Shown here: positions 22,581 through 35,678 of the stretch, piece by piece
How the letters are laid out: each line of letters opens with the position of its first letter
Position numbering within the stretch: position 1 is the first letter of the stretch
NCBI RefSeq assembly: GCF_027580225.2
Contig: NC_073352.2
Span: 5,086,501-5,150,500, forward strand
Length of the DNA stretch: 64,000 nucleotides
Reading direction: 5' to 3'
From: Misgurnus anguillicaudatus
Lineage: Eukaryota > Chordata > Actinopteri > Cypriniformes > Cobitidae
Position numbers and translations under genes: made by a program
Notes under the pieces: generated by a model
The model's database searches: none
What the model was told of the DNA's origin: nothing
The model's input: the letters and a program-made list of their open reading frames with translations, nothing else

Positions 22581-23665
22581 TAGGGCTGTCACTTTTCGTT
22601 CGAAAATCGATTGCACAATCGATCGGACCAACCAAAAAACGTTTCGAAAACGAAAATAGGCAATCGATTTTAACCAAATATGTACACTATTAATTTTAAA
22701 AGAATTAAACAGTTAAAAATATAGATGTAACAAAACTCACAAACAAGCAGAAAAAGAAAATAAAGAATTCCAAAAGTGCAGTAGGTGTGCGAAAGCTAGA
22801 CAGAAAATACCCAGCAATTTTACGCACCTATAGTTTCACGCTTTCAATCGCTGCATCTAGTGTTTTGCAAAGAAAATGGAGGACAACGTCAATAAACCTG
22901 TGCAACACGAGACAACGTCGAAATTGTGACCTTACAGGAGATGATGAGTTATGACAAGGAGCCACCCTTGCGAGCTGACAGCGACCCGCTTTTGAGATGG
23001 AAGATTGGCAGTACGAAATACACAGCTGGCAACGAAGTACCCGAGTTTCCTTGAGACATCAGTGCGGTCGGAGTGCGTCTTCTCAACAGATGGACATATA
23101 GTGAATGAAAAGCGCTCTGCTCTTGACCCCTAAAATGTTGATCGACTTGTTTTCCTGACCAATAATTTGTAATGGCCCTAGTCTTTTTGCGCATTTCATT
23201 ATGCCTGCCTAGTGCCGCCTAAGTGTCGGTTACGTTTAATAAAAAAATACACAGCATGTTCTCAACTTCAAGTAAGTCTATTTAAAGTTTCATTTTTGAA
23301 CAGTTGTTTGAAATGGATCGAATCATTATTTAAAATAATTTGTGAATTGCCTAAATCATAAAAGCAGCCGGTTTGAAGCCTGCAGTAATGTTTTTTTTTA
23401 TGTTATGGCAGCAGTCCACTCTGCATATTTTTTTAGAGAATGTTGCACTACTGTTGCTGTTTTTTATTCTGCACGAAACTTAATGACAATGAATAAGAAA
23501 TATTGCTGACTTGTGCGTTTCAGGCGCTCTCTTTACATTTGTCTGTTATTTGGCGTTAAATGGAAACGTCTTTTTTAGACATGGAAAATTGATTTTACAA
23601 TCGATTCAATGAACACTTATATATTAAAAATCGAAAATGATTTTTTCACAAAAGTGACAGCCCTA
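22581..23665 (+). mobile_element. hAT element, internal deletion derivative with hATC remnant
   Basis: The ends TAGGGCTGTCACTTTT and AAAAGTGACAGCCCTA are inverted repeats, and CCTCTTTG is duplicated exactly at 22573-22580 and 23666-23673. Inside, ATG at 22876 opens a short N-terminal segment. From 22930 a frame-broken sequence includes DSDPLLRWK, LATKYPSFLETSV, FSTDGHIVNEKRSALDP and NVDRLVFL, matching the C-terminal dimerisation region of hAT transposases. The catalytic middle is gone and a stop follows LDP, so it cannot mobilise itself. Confidence 0.9.
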
Positions 23666-23673
23666 CCTCTTTG

Positions 23674-24550
23674 CCAGACTACTTGGAGAGCAAATCTACA
23701 TTTTCTCAGCCTACTGCTTACCTGTAATACTCCAGTTCAATATTTTTGTTTTGAAAACTTTAATCCCCCAGTACTTATTTTAACATATATTTAAGAAATT
23801 GCTTTTTTAATCTTGTGGCAAGCCTGCATACTATTAAATTATACAGTTTGCTTCACAATAAAAAATGTACAAATTACAATATGTACAATATCTTGGCATA
23901 ACCTGTACCCTCGGACAGTGTTTTATACTCTGGTTAAGATTCTTGTTTATTTTTGTAATTTAAAAGGCCAACATGATTTTACTCGGGTCATCTTCAGATA
24001 AATCAAAGTTAAGTAAAGTTTCCCTACTCAGCAGCCATATTTGCAATGCCTTAAGGCAGATATTTCATTCATACAAGACCAAGTGCAATCAGTTTAAATC
24101 TTTAAAATCACTGCGTAAGGTCACGACATTTCCTTCCAACAATTAAATCTGACATTACTGGATCATGAATTGTGTTTCTGTAATGTTCCAGTGAAGTCAT
24201 GTGGAAGAACATACTGCTGTTTATTATGAGGATTAGTTAATTTAGTTTTGTTTATAAGGGTGTTTATTTTACCATGATTTCATGTGTTTACCTTGATTCA
24301 TCTCATATAAACAGAAAACAGAACTGTAGTATAATCTGCAATTACGGTTAACTCCTCTGACCACTTTAAGCTGGAAAAGCTTTTATGAAATTCTTCTTAA
24401 ACTCACTCTGTGTTGTTGTTGTTTGTGTGTTAAACATGTCTAATGTCAAACTCGTAAACATATTTTCAGTATGTTTCATTTTACACACATACTTTCTGCA
24501 GGCATATTTCGTACTATTAACTCATTTCAGTTCTCAGATCAGTGAGTCAG
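23674..24550. other. no feature seen
   Basis: AT-rich, no recognised gene or element. Confidence 0.4.
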
Positions 24551-25231
24551 TATCCTCTTTCACACGGTAATTTCTGTAAATTAGCATAAATTTACCAGAA
24601 TTACTTGATCAGTAAGTACAAAAATCTGGTGTTCACGCATGCAGATATCATTCAGACATCAGTACCAAAATACAGATAAACTCTGTGAGAAAGCAGAAGT
24701 AACCTCTTATCTGCAGTGTGACGAGCTCAGTGTTGTATTTGTATACAATGGCGGGTTATGACTTCATCAGTCCAAACTTTGTTTGTCGCACGGATGCTTG
24801 TAACCAAACATTATTTTAGTTGACTTCCCCAGTTCAGTACTGTTTGAAAAGTCACAATCTGCATCTTGAACAGCAGTAATGTTTACACATTAGTCTTCAC
24901 AGAAAGTAAGGACGTGCGCATTTCAGCAAACAGATGGTAAGCTGTTTTAAACAACTTTGATAAAGAAATGTGGAAGCATCATCTGTATCAAAACATTTTA
25001 ATTGGCCCAAAGTTGTCAGCACGTTCTAAACTTTCTTTGATCTAATGCCTTAAATAAATTACTGGAGAAAAAGTAATCCTTATTCTCCAGTAAATTTCTG
25101 GTAATCTAACAACCTCTCTTACTGGTTAATTGACAGCAGTGATTTACCAAAAAGGTTCTGTTCACACATGATCTGTTAACTGCAATTTACCAGTAAATTA
25201 CCAGTAAAGACTGCATGTGTGAAAGGGACTA
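24551..25231 (+). mobile_element. MITE family A, copy 2
   Basis: Same orientation and landmarks as 3403-3932: start TATCCTCTTTCACACGGTAA, internal GACGAGCTCAGTGTTGTATT, end TTACCAGTAAAGACTGCATG then TGTGAAAGGGACTA. It is about 150 bp longer, with divergence in the middle. Confidence 0.75.
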
Positions 25232-26102
25232 ATGAGTTGTTAAACAAGATGATTTATTCTCTGTTTAATGAGTCAGTGAGTTGTTGACCCAATAACCATT
25301 CAGACTGATTTGTAAACAGATTGTTCCTATTGGCTTTGCAAAATCCAATAAAACCAAAGTCCCTTTAGGGAAACCATGTCTGCAACACCTCTGGGCAGTT
25401 ATTTCAGTCATGCAAGTCTATCTTCTTGAATGGGGTAAGACAGATATCTCTAAAATCACAAATAAACAACATACTTTTGACCAACATTTAAACCTGACAT
25501 AATCTCTACTATAACTAAGTTACTTAAGCTCAAAAACACGTTTATTCAAGGTTGTTTCAGCTACTGCACATGCACACAGGTTTGCAAGCACCTCACGTGA
25601 CCCTGTATAGATCTCCTCCCCCAGAGAATCATCAGTCTTTATCAATTGACCTTTCCCAAAGACCCGCCTCCTTTTGCTATATTCATCATGAGCCAAAGCA
25701 TTTCCATGCACTAGAAATGATTGTTGTGAAATAAAAATTTCTGGATAAACAACTTGTTAAATTCAACACATTATTGAACTGGCGTGTTAATTTCAGAAGA
25801 AAGCAGATAGAAGGTCTGCAATATGTGTTTGAGGTATGAATTCAGGATGTAAACGTGACATGAAGTACTGTAAACAAAAGTAAGGTGGAATCTATAGCCT
25901 ACAGGTCATTAAACTGAAAGTACCATATAACCTGCTGATCATGACCTAGAATCGCAACACAGTTCCTGTAAAGCTGGGTAGTTCTTCACATTTCATGTCT
26001 AAAACTATCCAGGCAACGCGACCTCCTCCTTTCCAACACGCTTTCCAATGCGGCATTCTAAAAAGTTGTAGTATATTTATGTATATAAAATATACATACA
26101 TA
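25232..26102. other. no feature seen
   Basis: No recognised gene or element. Confidence 0.4.
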
Positions 26103-26696
26103 CAGGTCAATGAAATGAAGTTTTCTGGAAAAAATCCATATTATTCCCTGTGTAGTGTAGGATAATATCATAAAAAATCTAGACTTTATAAGCACACGTG
26201 CTAAACTGTTAGCTTTAAATGCTTATATCTTCTGTATGTGAATGTTGATTCATACCAAAATGCATTTTTGCATAGTTGTGTTTGACACATGAACACATCT
26301 TGGGTTACGTATTTAACTGTTGTTCCCTGAGAAGGGAACGAGACGCTGCGTCTCCCTTGCCAGACTTCCTGCGTCCCTGTAACGCCATCTTTGGCAATAT
26401 ATCCAATAGCGATATACTTCTTGGCTCCCGCGTCACCCTGTCTTTGTCATTAAGCCTCACCATTGGTTGAATTTAATATACACATTCAGACGCACTTACC
26501 CCTGGAGGCGTCCACAAAGTGTCACCGCAGTGACGCAGTGCGAGTTCCCTCGAAAGGGAACTGTTACAATGTATCTTAAAAGGTAACACAATGTAACCTT
26601 GTCCCCACTTTTAGTCCTTAAAAATTGAGGGGTATTGGACCTGGAAAGTCCTTAAAGGTCGTTGAATTTAAAGTTAACTAAGGTGTGGGAACCCTG
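26103..26696. mobile_element. CAGGGTTCCC-ended element, copy 1, left end missing
   Basis: Blocks 26103-26290 and 26508-26696 match 36901-37112 and 37570-37784. The right end GTGTGGGAACCCTG is present; the left end is not. The core between the blocks (GGGTTACGTATTTAACTGTT, AAGGGAACGAGACGCTGCGT) is unlike the core of the other copy. Confidence 0.6.
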
Positions 26697-27995
26697 TTTT
26701 GTTGGGTAACCCAGAAGTTGGCGGGACACTGATTCCCTGGCAAAAATTAAAGCCCATCAATGTTTCCCCCTTTTGGATTATTGCATGAAATAAGCTCCGT
26801 GTTAACAAAAGTTTATGACACTCACACGTTTTGTTCGACAAGTTTACAGATAAACACAAGTCAAAATTTATATTTGTGGTAAACGCATTTAGACTTTAAA
26901 TTTTATTCATCTGTGAAAATGACTTATATAGCTTAGCATCTTTATAAAAGGTTTTAAAATAATCTCTTTACACAGGTCTGTGAAATGATTAAAACTCTGT
27001 ATTATACATGCAAGGCCAATAGTTGGTGGTGGCACCCGATGTAATACGCATGCGCATAACGTCACTGTTTTCACAAATTCGTGTTTTTATTGTTTACATG
27101 CACTTTTTTGCGTTATCAGGCCTCCAAAAGCTGTTGTTGTGTATCGGCCAAAACGCATATCTTTTTTGTTTGTAGTTGAAAACTCTACCAAAATTGATAA
27201 TTAAAATATGTTTAATATACTATATAATACTATGCTATGCTATCCTATACTATATATTATGTTTTAAATTTAAAATGTACTTTTTTATTTTCTTGATTTT
27301 ATACAGTGCAAATGCACGGTGTATATATTTTACTACATTTTTTACAAGATTTAATAAAATAATGTGTGTGTATTCTGGACACATATAGACTTGAGTGTGT
27401 AAATCAGTAATTTCTTTGTTCTTTGAAGCTGACAGCATCACTCGCTCATGCACACAGATGGAGGGAAGGTGTTAGATTTGGACTCATTCGGCATTGTTAC
27501 CGCAGCAGCACTTCATCGACCCTGATGTACTCAAGGTCAATCTCTGGGTCAAGTTTTTTCAGCTCTGCCAATCTGACAAACTGCCAGTCAGTTGAACTTT
27601 AACCTCATCTGGCTCCAGCTCATCTCGGCATCTCATTCCCTTTATTAGAGCCTCTTAACCCGCTGTCCGTTCATTCATCCAGCCATTCATTGTTTCCCTC
27701 AATCTTTCTGGCTATCTGTCTCTGTCAGCCTTTATCATTTACCTCCTTCCTTTTACTACTTAACACCTTCATCAATATTTCACACACGCATTGCTGTTTC
27801 TTTTTCTGTGTAAACTCTGTGAAAGTGTGTGCGTGTGTGCATTATGCAAACATTCTGCATTCTTAGTCTGCATGCTAGACGTTTGCTGAAAGATAAAGTG
27901 TATCATTTTTACTGTGCTGTGAGATGAAGTGCATATTTTTTAACAATACTGATTGTTTTCAAACAGGATGGACAAAATATTGTCCCATCCTAAAC
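26697..27995. other. apparently single-copy non-coding DNA
   Basis: The stretch 27430-27760 is of higher complexity and free of visible repeats, but I see no exon in it. Confidence 0.4.
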
Positions 27996-28950
27996 TAGAG
28001 GTCTTTACAGGTCCACTTAGATCCGAAAACCTGAGGTCCGACCGGGTTCGGGTCTAAAAGTTTTAGGTGTGCATCGAACACGGTTCCTGTATAATAATTG
28101 CGGCAATGGGTCTTGTGTAATTTAAATGGGACATATTATGAAAATCTGACTTTTTTCATGTTTATGTGCAATAATTGGGTCTTTAGCGCTTCTATCAACC
28201 TAGAAAATATGAAAAAGATCAACCCAGTAACTTAAATATAGGTCATTGAATGTTGCCTCCTCCTGTGATGTCAGAAGGAAATAATACCACCCCTTAATCT
28301 GCACTAACCAATCACAGCACTGTCATTTAGTGCAGAGATCAACTCGTTTATATTTTAAAGAACACATCCAAAAACGGCACATTTTTGCTCACACCTACAA
28401 AGTGTCAATTTTAACATGCTATAATATTTATAATAATATAATTTTGAGGTAAAACTTTACATACTCTGGGGACACCAAAGATTTATTTGACATCTTCAAA
28501 AAGTCTTGTGAAATGTCCCCTTTAAAATGAATGTGTTTTTGCAGAACAGACCCGAACAGCCGAACTATTTTGTGTGTGCATCCTTTCGACATTGCGAGAT
28601 TGTGTGGCTGGCGGTAGGTGAATTTTCGTTGAGACAGACCTGTCAATCAATTTTGAATGCACATTTTAGAGGTTACCTTGGCGTTGTTGTCTGATAACAA
28701 ATGAAAATAAATTTACCGGCGGGGCCAATGGGGTTTCTTCCTGTCTAACTGGTGCATGTGGGGTTGCAGACTGCACTCACGTCAGTGCCATAGAGTCCAG
28801 TCAAGTTAAAAAATTGCAACTGGTTCGTGGCGGACTCGGGTCTTATTTTCTTGGGTTTGTCTCGGGTCGGGTCTTTCTTTAAATAAAAAATATTTATGCA
28901 TGTTAGGTTTGGGTAAAAAGTAAATTTCTTTGGACCAGAGAAGACCTCTA
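27996..28950. mobile_element. hAT element with nested MITE, 8-bp duplication
   Basis: The ends TAGAGGTCTTTACAGGTCCA and TGGACCAGAGAAGACCTCTA are inverted repeats, and TCCTAAAC is duplicated exactly at 27988-27995 and 28951-28958. No transposase remnant is visible. A family C MITE (28121-28526) is nested inside. Confidence 0.9.
28121..28526 (+). mobile_element. MITE family C, copy 1
   Basis: It begins TTTAAATGGGACATATTATG and ends AAATGTCCCCTTTAAA. Internal landmarks are ATCAACCTAGAAAATATG, the AACCAATCACAG phrase and CTCTGGGGACACCAAAGATT. Copies 2 (60331-60746) and 3 (58757-60036, reverse) share them. TTAA can be read at both edges. Confidence 0.8.
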
Positions 28951-28958
28951 TCCTAAAC

Positions 28959-30479
28959 CCATTCCATTGGCCAATATCATGTTAGGATGATCTGGATTCA
29001 AACAAAGCAGAGTTGTGATATCAATGAATTGCTTAATTATTTTAACATTTATTATTTTAAAAAATACCACATTTTACGTTTAGTGCTTATATGTGACTGA
29101 TTGATGAAAGCTGACATGACTAGCAATAGTTACCATTTCTTGTTTCCTCTTTGGACCTGTGTGAGTTAAGCTGTTACCCATCACTCATCCGGACACATTC
29201 AATCGGTCGAACTGACCTCTGTCAGTAAACGTTGAGTTTTGATTGGTCTCTCTGCGTAAAGGTGCGTTTGGATTGGTCCCTGAGGGCTTTGTTGAATGGC
29301 TGTCATTTGTTGTGGGCTTAAACTGACAGGTTTATGCAACACAATAGAGCTTTGTGTGCTGCGTTGTGCTGTGCTGAAAATGGAAATGTATAGTTATGAA
29401 TAATGCAAGCCAGACCCATAAATTCATACGTCAGCAGTTGTACATGTTGCAATGCTGAGCAGGTAAATGCTGTAGCGTAAATCCCGGCAGATACATTCTC
29501 ACAGTCATATATGCTGGCAACTATAGCATCACAAAGATTTTTGGTGCGTGTTATATATGACTATTGCCCATGTTTGAACAAACCTCCAGCTCTCTGGGAA
29601 ACCATTTAATAACCATTTCTGTACAATAGCAACCACCAAGAAAAACACACTGTGCATGTTGTGACAAATGGCATATATTGTGCATCACTATTGCTTTTAT
29701 TTGTGCTTTTACTTTGAACATTCACTGGTGTTTTCGACATGTCATATTCACACATTCGAGGTCCCTTTTGAGTTTACAAAGTTTTAACTCAACTTGAAAT
29801 GGTCTGAGAAGACATGTAACCGTATCTTCTTCACAGCAAGGTCTATAACAGACCACTAAACAAAATTGTAATATGCGTATTATGAAATGCATATTGTTGG
29901 CAACTAGCTATATGTAAAATAGTAAAATGATCAGGCAACCATACTGTATAACATTTGAGGCTTAAATCTGATTAACGCCATAACATACGCCAGAGCCAGG
30001 CACAACTACAACCTGCTCGACCCGCTGTTACTATATAAAACAGCTGTGTTACAATTAACCCCGCTTTAGTTTGTGCCCTGCTCGCCAGTATGTCAACGTA
30101 TAGGTAATATTTGAAGCAAATTTAAATAGGGAAAGTTTATCATTTGGTCATGTTTTAAAGGCTTGCAAATGTTAACAACCACGCCATTTTAAACAATTTC
30201 ACCACAAGAAGACACTAAAGTGAGCGAGTAGTTTTTTGTACGCACATGTGGTTGAATGTGTCTGGTCCAACATCCCTATGCCCTTTAAATATCAGATCTA
30301 TTGATGTGTAAACCTGCGCTACTGTGAATCATACTGTAGTCCATTAAAATACACTTGGCAAATAGATCAAGGAAAACAATGTAATTTTTTATTTATGTTT
30401 ATGCTGCATGTCCTTTCCAAAGCGCCATTTGAATTCGCCCTCGATATACGTGTGCATTTAAGTGCACTCAAAAGTGCAT
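28959..30479. other. apparently single-copy non-coding DNA
   Basis: No recognised gene or element. Region 29140-29560 has higher complexity. Confidence 0.4.
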
Positions 30480-30850
30480 ACACGAAGAGACAAATTAACA
30501 TAAAATCTTTCTGTTCTTGACAGTATTCGTTTTTTAATAAAAAACCATTTGTTTATGTCTTAAGTAAAGAGGCAAAAACCAGGTCCCTGCTTATCCAGTC
30601 TTAAAGAGACAGTAACCTCAATTGAACCTCAAGTGAAAGTCACTAATGTAGCTCTAAAAAGATAATAATTATATTTAATTTATACAATAAAGGCAGTGTT
30701 AATATTCAGTTGATTCGATTTCTGTACCTAATGCAAATTTTAGACCTTTCTCCCACCCATTTTTTGCTGATCTGAAAAATTATCCAATCCATGCCTCAAA
30801 AACCATAATATGATCCGAAACGTGAATTTTGTGATCTGTTTTACCACTAA
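30480..30850. mobile_element. possible hAT-like fragment
   Basis: The phrases AAAAACCATAATATGATCCG and AACGTGAATTTTGTGATCTG near the right side resemble the end of a hAT-like fish family. No partner end or duplication found. Confidence 0.3.
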
Positions 30851-32760
30851 TTATAGGAGTTTAAGTATACTATACTATACCTCTTGACTGTACTATAATA
30901 CATGTAGTGTAAATGTACACTACTTTTAGTTTAATTTAAGGTAGCAAAAAATCAGCTATCTCACGAATACACGCCTGCATGTACTGTTAGTGTGCACACA
31001 AATGTTAATGTAAAAAACTAAACCACATCAATTTAATGTGGAAGTAGCTATGCAAATAGTTGAATTTGAATTTAAGGAAGTAAAATTAAAATACAAAAGG
31101 CGGTCATAGATCTGCTAGTGTGTTTTAATAATGCATGCATGCATAGAGACATGAGGGACAGTATATCCAGACATTAAATGAGAAATTTTCATTTTAAAAT
31201 ATCAGCTTGATCCGGTTGTATTTCATTTGTGTAGGTTAATTTTTTGATGTCAATTTGGGCAAACAATACATTTTTTTAAATCTAATTAACTAAATGGAGA
31301 AATTACCCTCAAACTGAATAAAATCAACAGTGCTTTTCATGACCTGAATGACTTTGTTAAAAAATATTAGACAGATTTACAAGTTAACAGTTTAGATTTG
31401 ATTAAGTTAATATAGAGTTCTATATTTTCAAGTGGATTAATATTTTGGTGGGGCACTGCCCCACTTGCCCATGCAGGCGAGCAGCACCTAGTTTAAGTTT
31501 CAGAAATTTAAATTAAAATACACTGTAAAGAATTACATAAACACATGTTTTTTATGTTGTATTTTAATTGGCAAGGCTTGAAAGCATATGAAACGATAAA
31601 CTTTTGTGAGTATGCAGCAATGGCTTGATCGGGTGCAAATTTTAACGAGCTATTTTTCCCATAACTAATTAATCTAACTCTTTAAATTAACCACCCTGAT
31701 GTCAACATTTATTTTTGTATATATTTAGTTTTTTGTGTTCCAATTAAACTGGAATTATTAGCTGAAATGAATTATATAATTATTTACAATGTTTGACCCG
31801 TGAAAGTTGTATGACTGCTGAGTATTTTGAAACTTCAGTTCCTGGTGGGGTGTGGAATTTTAACTTAAAAATAAAAAAGATGAAAAGAAGGCATCCAATT
31901 GTTCGACATAAGCTTTGCCCAACTCTTATGTGTCGCGAAAGCAGCTGGGAATGCGTCTTGCAAAACACATCAGAGACAAAGGTTGGGAATATGTCTTACA
32001 AAGAAATTTAACAAGTTGTGTCAACAGCCTCTAGTCTGAATCCCCTGTTATTATTGTTTGGAGTTTTTGTGACTTTGTGCCTGTGGATCATTTATGACAT
32101 GATTTGCATTTGCTCTTCCCTGTTTTACATCCGTCTCAGTGTGTGTCTATTGAAATGGATCTCATACGGGCTTGTGCGGGCGGTAAAGTCTGCTGCTTTG
32201 ACATCTGTGTTCTGGATCAAACCTGAATCATCAGATGCTGAAACTATGTTAAAGTTTTAAGAGCAGAATAAAGTCTCATTGAAATCTTCCCAGCTGTCGG
32301 CCCAAGCCGCTCCTGCCCACGTTTATACTTTGTGATGTGAGATTTATTTACTGCTCTTTGTTTGATTTTATAAGCAATAGTAATGCACTTTGGGCTTTCT
32401 TGCAGAAGTTTAAGCTGATAATTGTGTGAACGTGCTTTTTCACTGTGTGTATTATTAATTCTAGTTACTGTGTCTAGGCAGGTGTTGGATATGACAGTGT
32501 ATTACCTATTAATGACACTGTTAACTAAATACTAACACACACACTAACACACACACACACACACTCTATTCATGTGTAGCATTCTCATATTGACATATTA
32601 TCTTCATTATTGCAATGCCAACTGTGTTATGAACAAAGCACAGACATCTGTTTCACATTGATGCTTCATTAAAGACTCCATAAGGGGTCTAATGTACCTG
32701 CAACTCAACTGGTGGATCTTTATGCTAAGAACTAAGGGAATGCACATACATATAAATATA
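30851..32760. other. no feature seen
   Basis: AT-rich, with an AC-rich microsatellite at 32530-32565. Open stretches at 31793-32260 have no recognisable domain. Confidence 0.4.
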
Positions 32761-33764
32761 CATTGTAGGTGCATGTCCACTGTGAGAGACATAATCTAAA
32801 AAAATCCAGGGAAGGAGGTTGTTCCTCAAAATCTCGCAATACATGGCCCCTGTTCTCCTCTGCTTAATACAGTGCAGTCGCCCTGTCCCATGTGCAGAAA
32901 AACACCCCCAAAGCATGATGCTACCACCCTCATGCTTCACAGTAGAGATGGTGTTCTTGGGATGGTACTCATCATTCTTCTTCCTCCAAACACGTTTAGT
33001 GGAATTATGACCAAAAAGTTCTATTTTGGTCTCATCTGACCTCATGACTTTCTCCCATGACTCCTCTGGATCATACAAATGGTCATTGTCAAACTTAAGA
33101 CGGGCCTGGACATGTGCTGGTTTAAGCAGGGGAACCTTCCGTGACGTATGATTTCAAACCATGATGTCTTAGTGTATTACCAACAGTAACCTTGAAAACG
33201 GTGGTCCCAGCTCTTTTCAGGTCATTGACCAGCTTCTCCCGTGTAGTTCTGGGCTGATTTCTCACCTTTCTTAGGATCTTTGAGACCCCACAAGGTGAGA
33301 TCTTGCATGGAGCCCCAGTCCGAGGGAGACTGACATTCATGTTTAGCTTCTTCCATTTTCTAATGATTGCTTCAACAGTGGACCTTTTTTTCACCAAGCT
33401 GCTTGGCAATTTCCTCGTAGCCCTTTCCAACCTTGTGGAGGTGTACGGTTTTGTCTCTAGTGTCTTTGGACAGCTCTTTGGTCTTGGCCATGTTAGTAGT
33501 TGGATTCTTACTGATTGTATGGGGTGGACAGGTGTCTTTATGCAGCTAACGATCTCAAACAGGTGCATCTAATTTAGGATAATAAATGGAGTGAAGGTGG
33601 ACATTTTAAAGACAGACTAACAGGTCTTTGAGGGTCAGAATTCTAGCTGATAGACAGGTGTTCAAATACTTATTTGCAGCTGTAACATACAAATAAATAA
33701 TTAAAATTGTGATTTCTGGATTTTTTTAGATTATGTCTCTCACAGTGGACATGCACCTACGATG
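32761..33764 (-). mobile_element. Tc1-like transposon, transposase frameshifted and C-terminally deleted
   Basis: Terminal inverted repeats of about 49 bp (32761-32809 and 33716-33764) share GTAGGTGCATGTCCACTGTG. The transposase reads on the minus strand from 33510 to about 32810. The N-terminal half has the two helix-turn-helix regions (for example [14 protein letters not shown] and [16 protein letters not shown]), and a one-base frame break near 33140 separates it from [16 protein letters not shown]. The first catalytic aspartate is in [10 protein letters not shown]. After RNNLLP the frame runs straight into the inverted repeat, so the FQQDND segment and the third acidic residue are gone. 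Cannot be active. Confidence 0.9.
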
Positions 33765-34516
33765 ACATGGTTTATATATATATATATATTTATATATAGC
33801 CTGAATGCACTGGAAAAAGGTTTCTGACAAAATTGCTGTGTAACAACAATCCCTCTGCTGGTTGTATAATGCACACTTTCCTTGTAAAAACACAATATTT
33901 TGGTTTTGTGTGTCTATTATGTAATTTGTGATTTATTGTCTCCTTTATTGTTACTGTTGCTCCTCCATCAGTCGAGTGTCCCAGAAATCCTGCCCATCTG
34001 TGTCCTTATGTGTCCTAGAAAACTAACCATTTCACTTCCCAATCTGAGAGACAGAAAATTCAAAAGGGGCAATGTCCTCATGAGGGGGTTCAGGCGGGGC
34101 AGGACTTTGAAGAGTGCATCTAATGGGTCCTGGTGTACCGCTAACAAAACCTCATCCTGACCCTCAGGAACTTAAAGAGATTAGCTGCCATAAACCAGAG
34201 TTATTGGATCACTTGCATCTGCATATAATGTTTTCCCTGGCTAATGTCTGATCCATTAGGCTAAACCAAAGCTCTTATTGCTGCTAGAAATCACTCTCTC
34301 GTACATAAAGGGCTAAAAATGTTTAAAGCACATGTTAGCAGGTAGATACTCATGTGAATGTAGTTTAGTAGATTACAGACACACAACACTGGTCACGCCG
34401 TGTGCAAATACTACAACATTTTGAAGTATGTACAGTATTAGACACAAGGAGCCGCCTTCTGTATTTAAAGTTTTATGCTGTAGATTATTTCATAAGAAGT
34501 GGGAACCGAGACTGCT
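33765..34516. other. (TA)n tract and unassigned DNA
   Basis: A TA run at 33774-33790 adjoins the Tc1 element. The rest is unassigned, with no exon signal. Confidence 0.4.
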
Positions 34517-35678
34517 TTAAAGGTGCCAAAGAATGCATTGATACAACATGTTGCATTGTTCTCTGAGATATATATAGAAGGTGTGAGACTTTATCAAGTG
34601 CAGAAATTATCCAGAGACATTTTCATTTACAACCCCAGACTGAAATGGTCTATTATTACCTTATTTGAAAAGGTCATGAATAATAATGCTGAGCTCTGCT
34701 CTGATTGGCTGTTTCTCAGAGCAGCTTCTTCAGTAGCTGTGTGTGTGTGTAAACAAACCGGGTGTGCCTCATAAGTCTTGAAAAGTGAAGCCATTTGCTC
34801 TTTGATCGCCCCCTGGTGGCTGGCTGCAGTACAAGTCATAAACCCCGCCCTCTCCATTCAAACAAATTGGACTCTGCTCTAAATAAAAAAATTATTTACA
34901 CTTCTAGTAAAAGTTGCAGAAAGATGATTTTGGTCCTTTCATGTAGTTGTTATCACGCTGATATATGTTCAAGTGTTCATTTTTGTGATAAGTTTCATTT
35001 TAGCTAGTAATTTGGGGCTATAGAAACGGGGCATGTCGTTATGATTGGCGTGGTTAAATTGGTCGCGCAAGCGTTAGGGCGGAAGTTTGATACCGCGGCT
35101 CCGCCTCTGGCTCACAGATGATTCCTTCTGCGCATACCTTGGCTCCAAACTTACGTTTTTATGTAACATGGCGGCGACCATGGTCGGACAATTTTGGCTT
35201 CAATTCATTACAATGGAGGGAGGTGATGTCGTGTCGTCCATCTTTTTTTACAATCTATGAAACAAACCTTATGTTTGAGTCTGTATCAGACAAAGATGCA
35301 GATTATGAGGAATACCATAATAAATTTTTTGGAGATTGTTAGTGGAAGTTTCTGAGTTTGTGTTTTTTTTTCAGTATGGACCTGCACGTAACTGTAATGT
35401 CATTAGTAGAACTAAACGTAGCATATAGCATTAACTAGCATATCGCGCTAACTCAGCAGTCACAACTTTGTTTTTAGCATTGTATCAACGTTGTACTTAA
35501 TTTAATGTGTAATTTAATGTTGAGATTGGTCTGTTTTCAGTGGTCTTTTGCATGCATGAGGTTTACATAAGAAGGAGGAAACAATCGTGTTTGAGGCTCA
35601 TGATATGTCATTATACAGAGCTCTTATTATTCATCTATGCCTACATGAATACAGTTTTGCATTCTACTGCACCTTTAA
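34517..35678 (+). mobile_element. TTAA element family D, copy 1, carrying family B insert
   Basis: It starts TTAAAGGTGCCAAAGAATGC and ends CTACTGCACCTTTAAA with TTAA at both borders. Left arm sequence (AGAAATTATCCAGAGA, AAAAGGTCATGAATAATAAT) and right arm sequence (GAGGCTCATGATATGTCATT) recur at 42328-43633. The middle is occupied by a copy of family B (34778-35262) instead of the THAP palindrome seen in copy 2. Confidence 0.75.
34778..35262 (+). mobile_element. repeat family B, copy 2
   Basis: Start TTGAAAAGTGAAGCCATTTG, then CCCCCTGGTGGCTGGCTGCA and AAGTCATAAACCCCGCC, right end CATCTTTTTTTACAATCTAT. Same family as 19525-20320, nested in the TTAA element. Confidence 0.65.

Noticed and set aside
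32018..32260. 80-codon frame with hydrophobic N-terminus
   Set aside because: It opens with a GTG, not ATG, and has no splice context or recognisable family.
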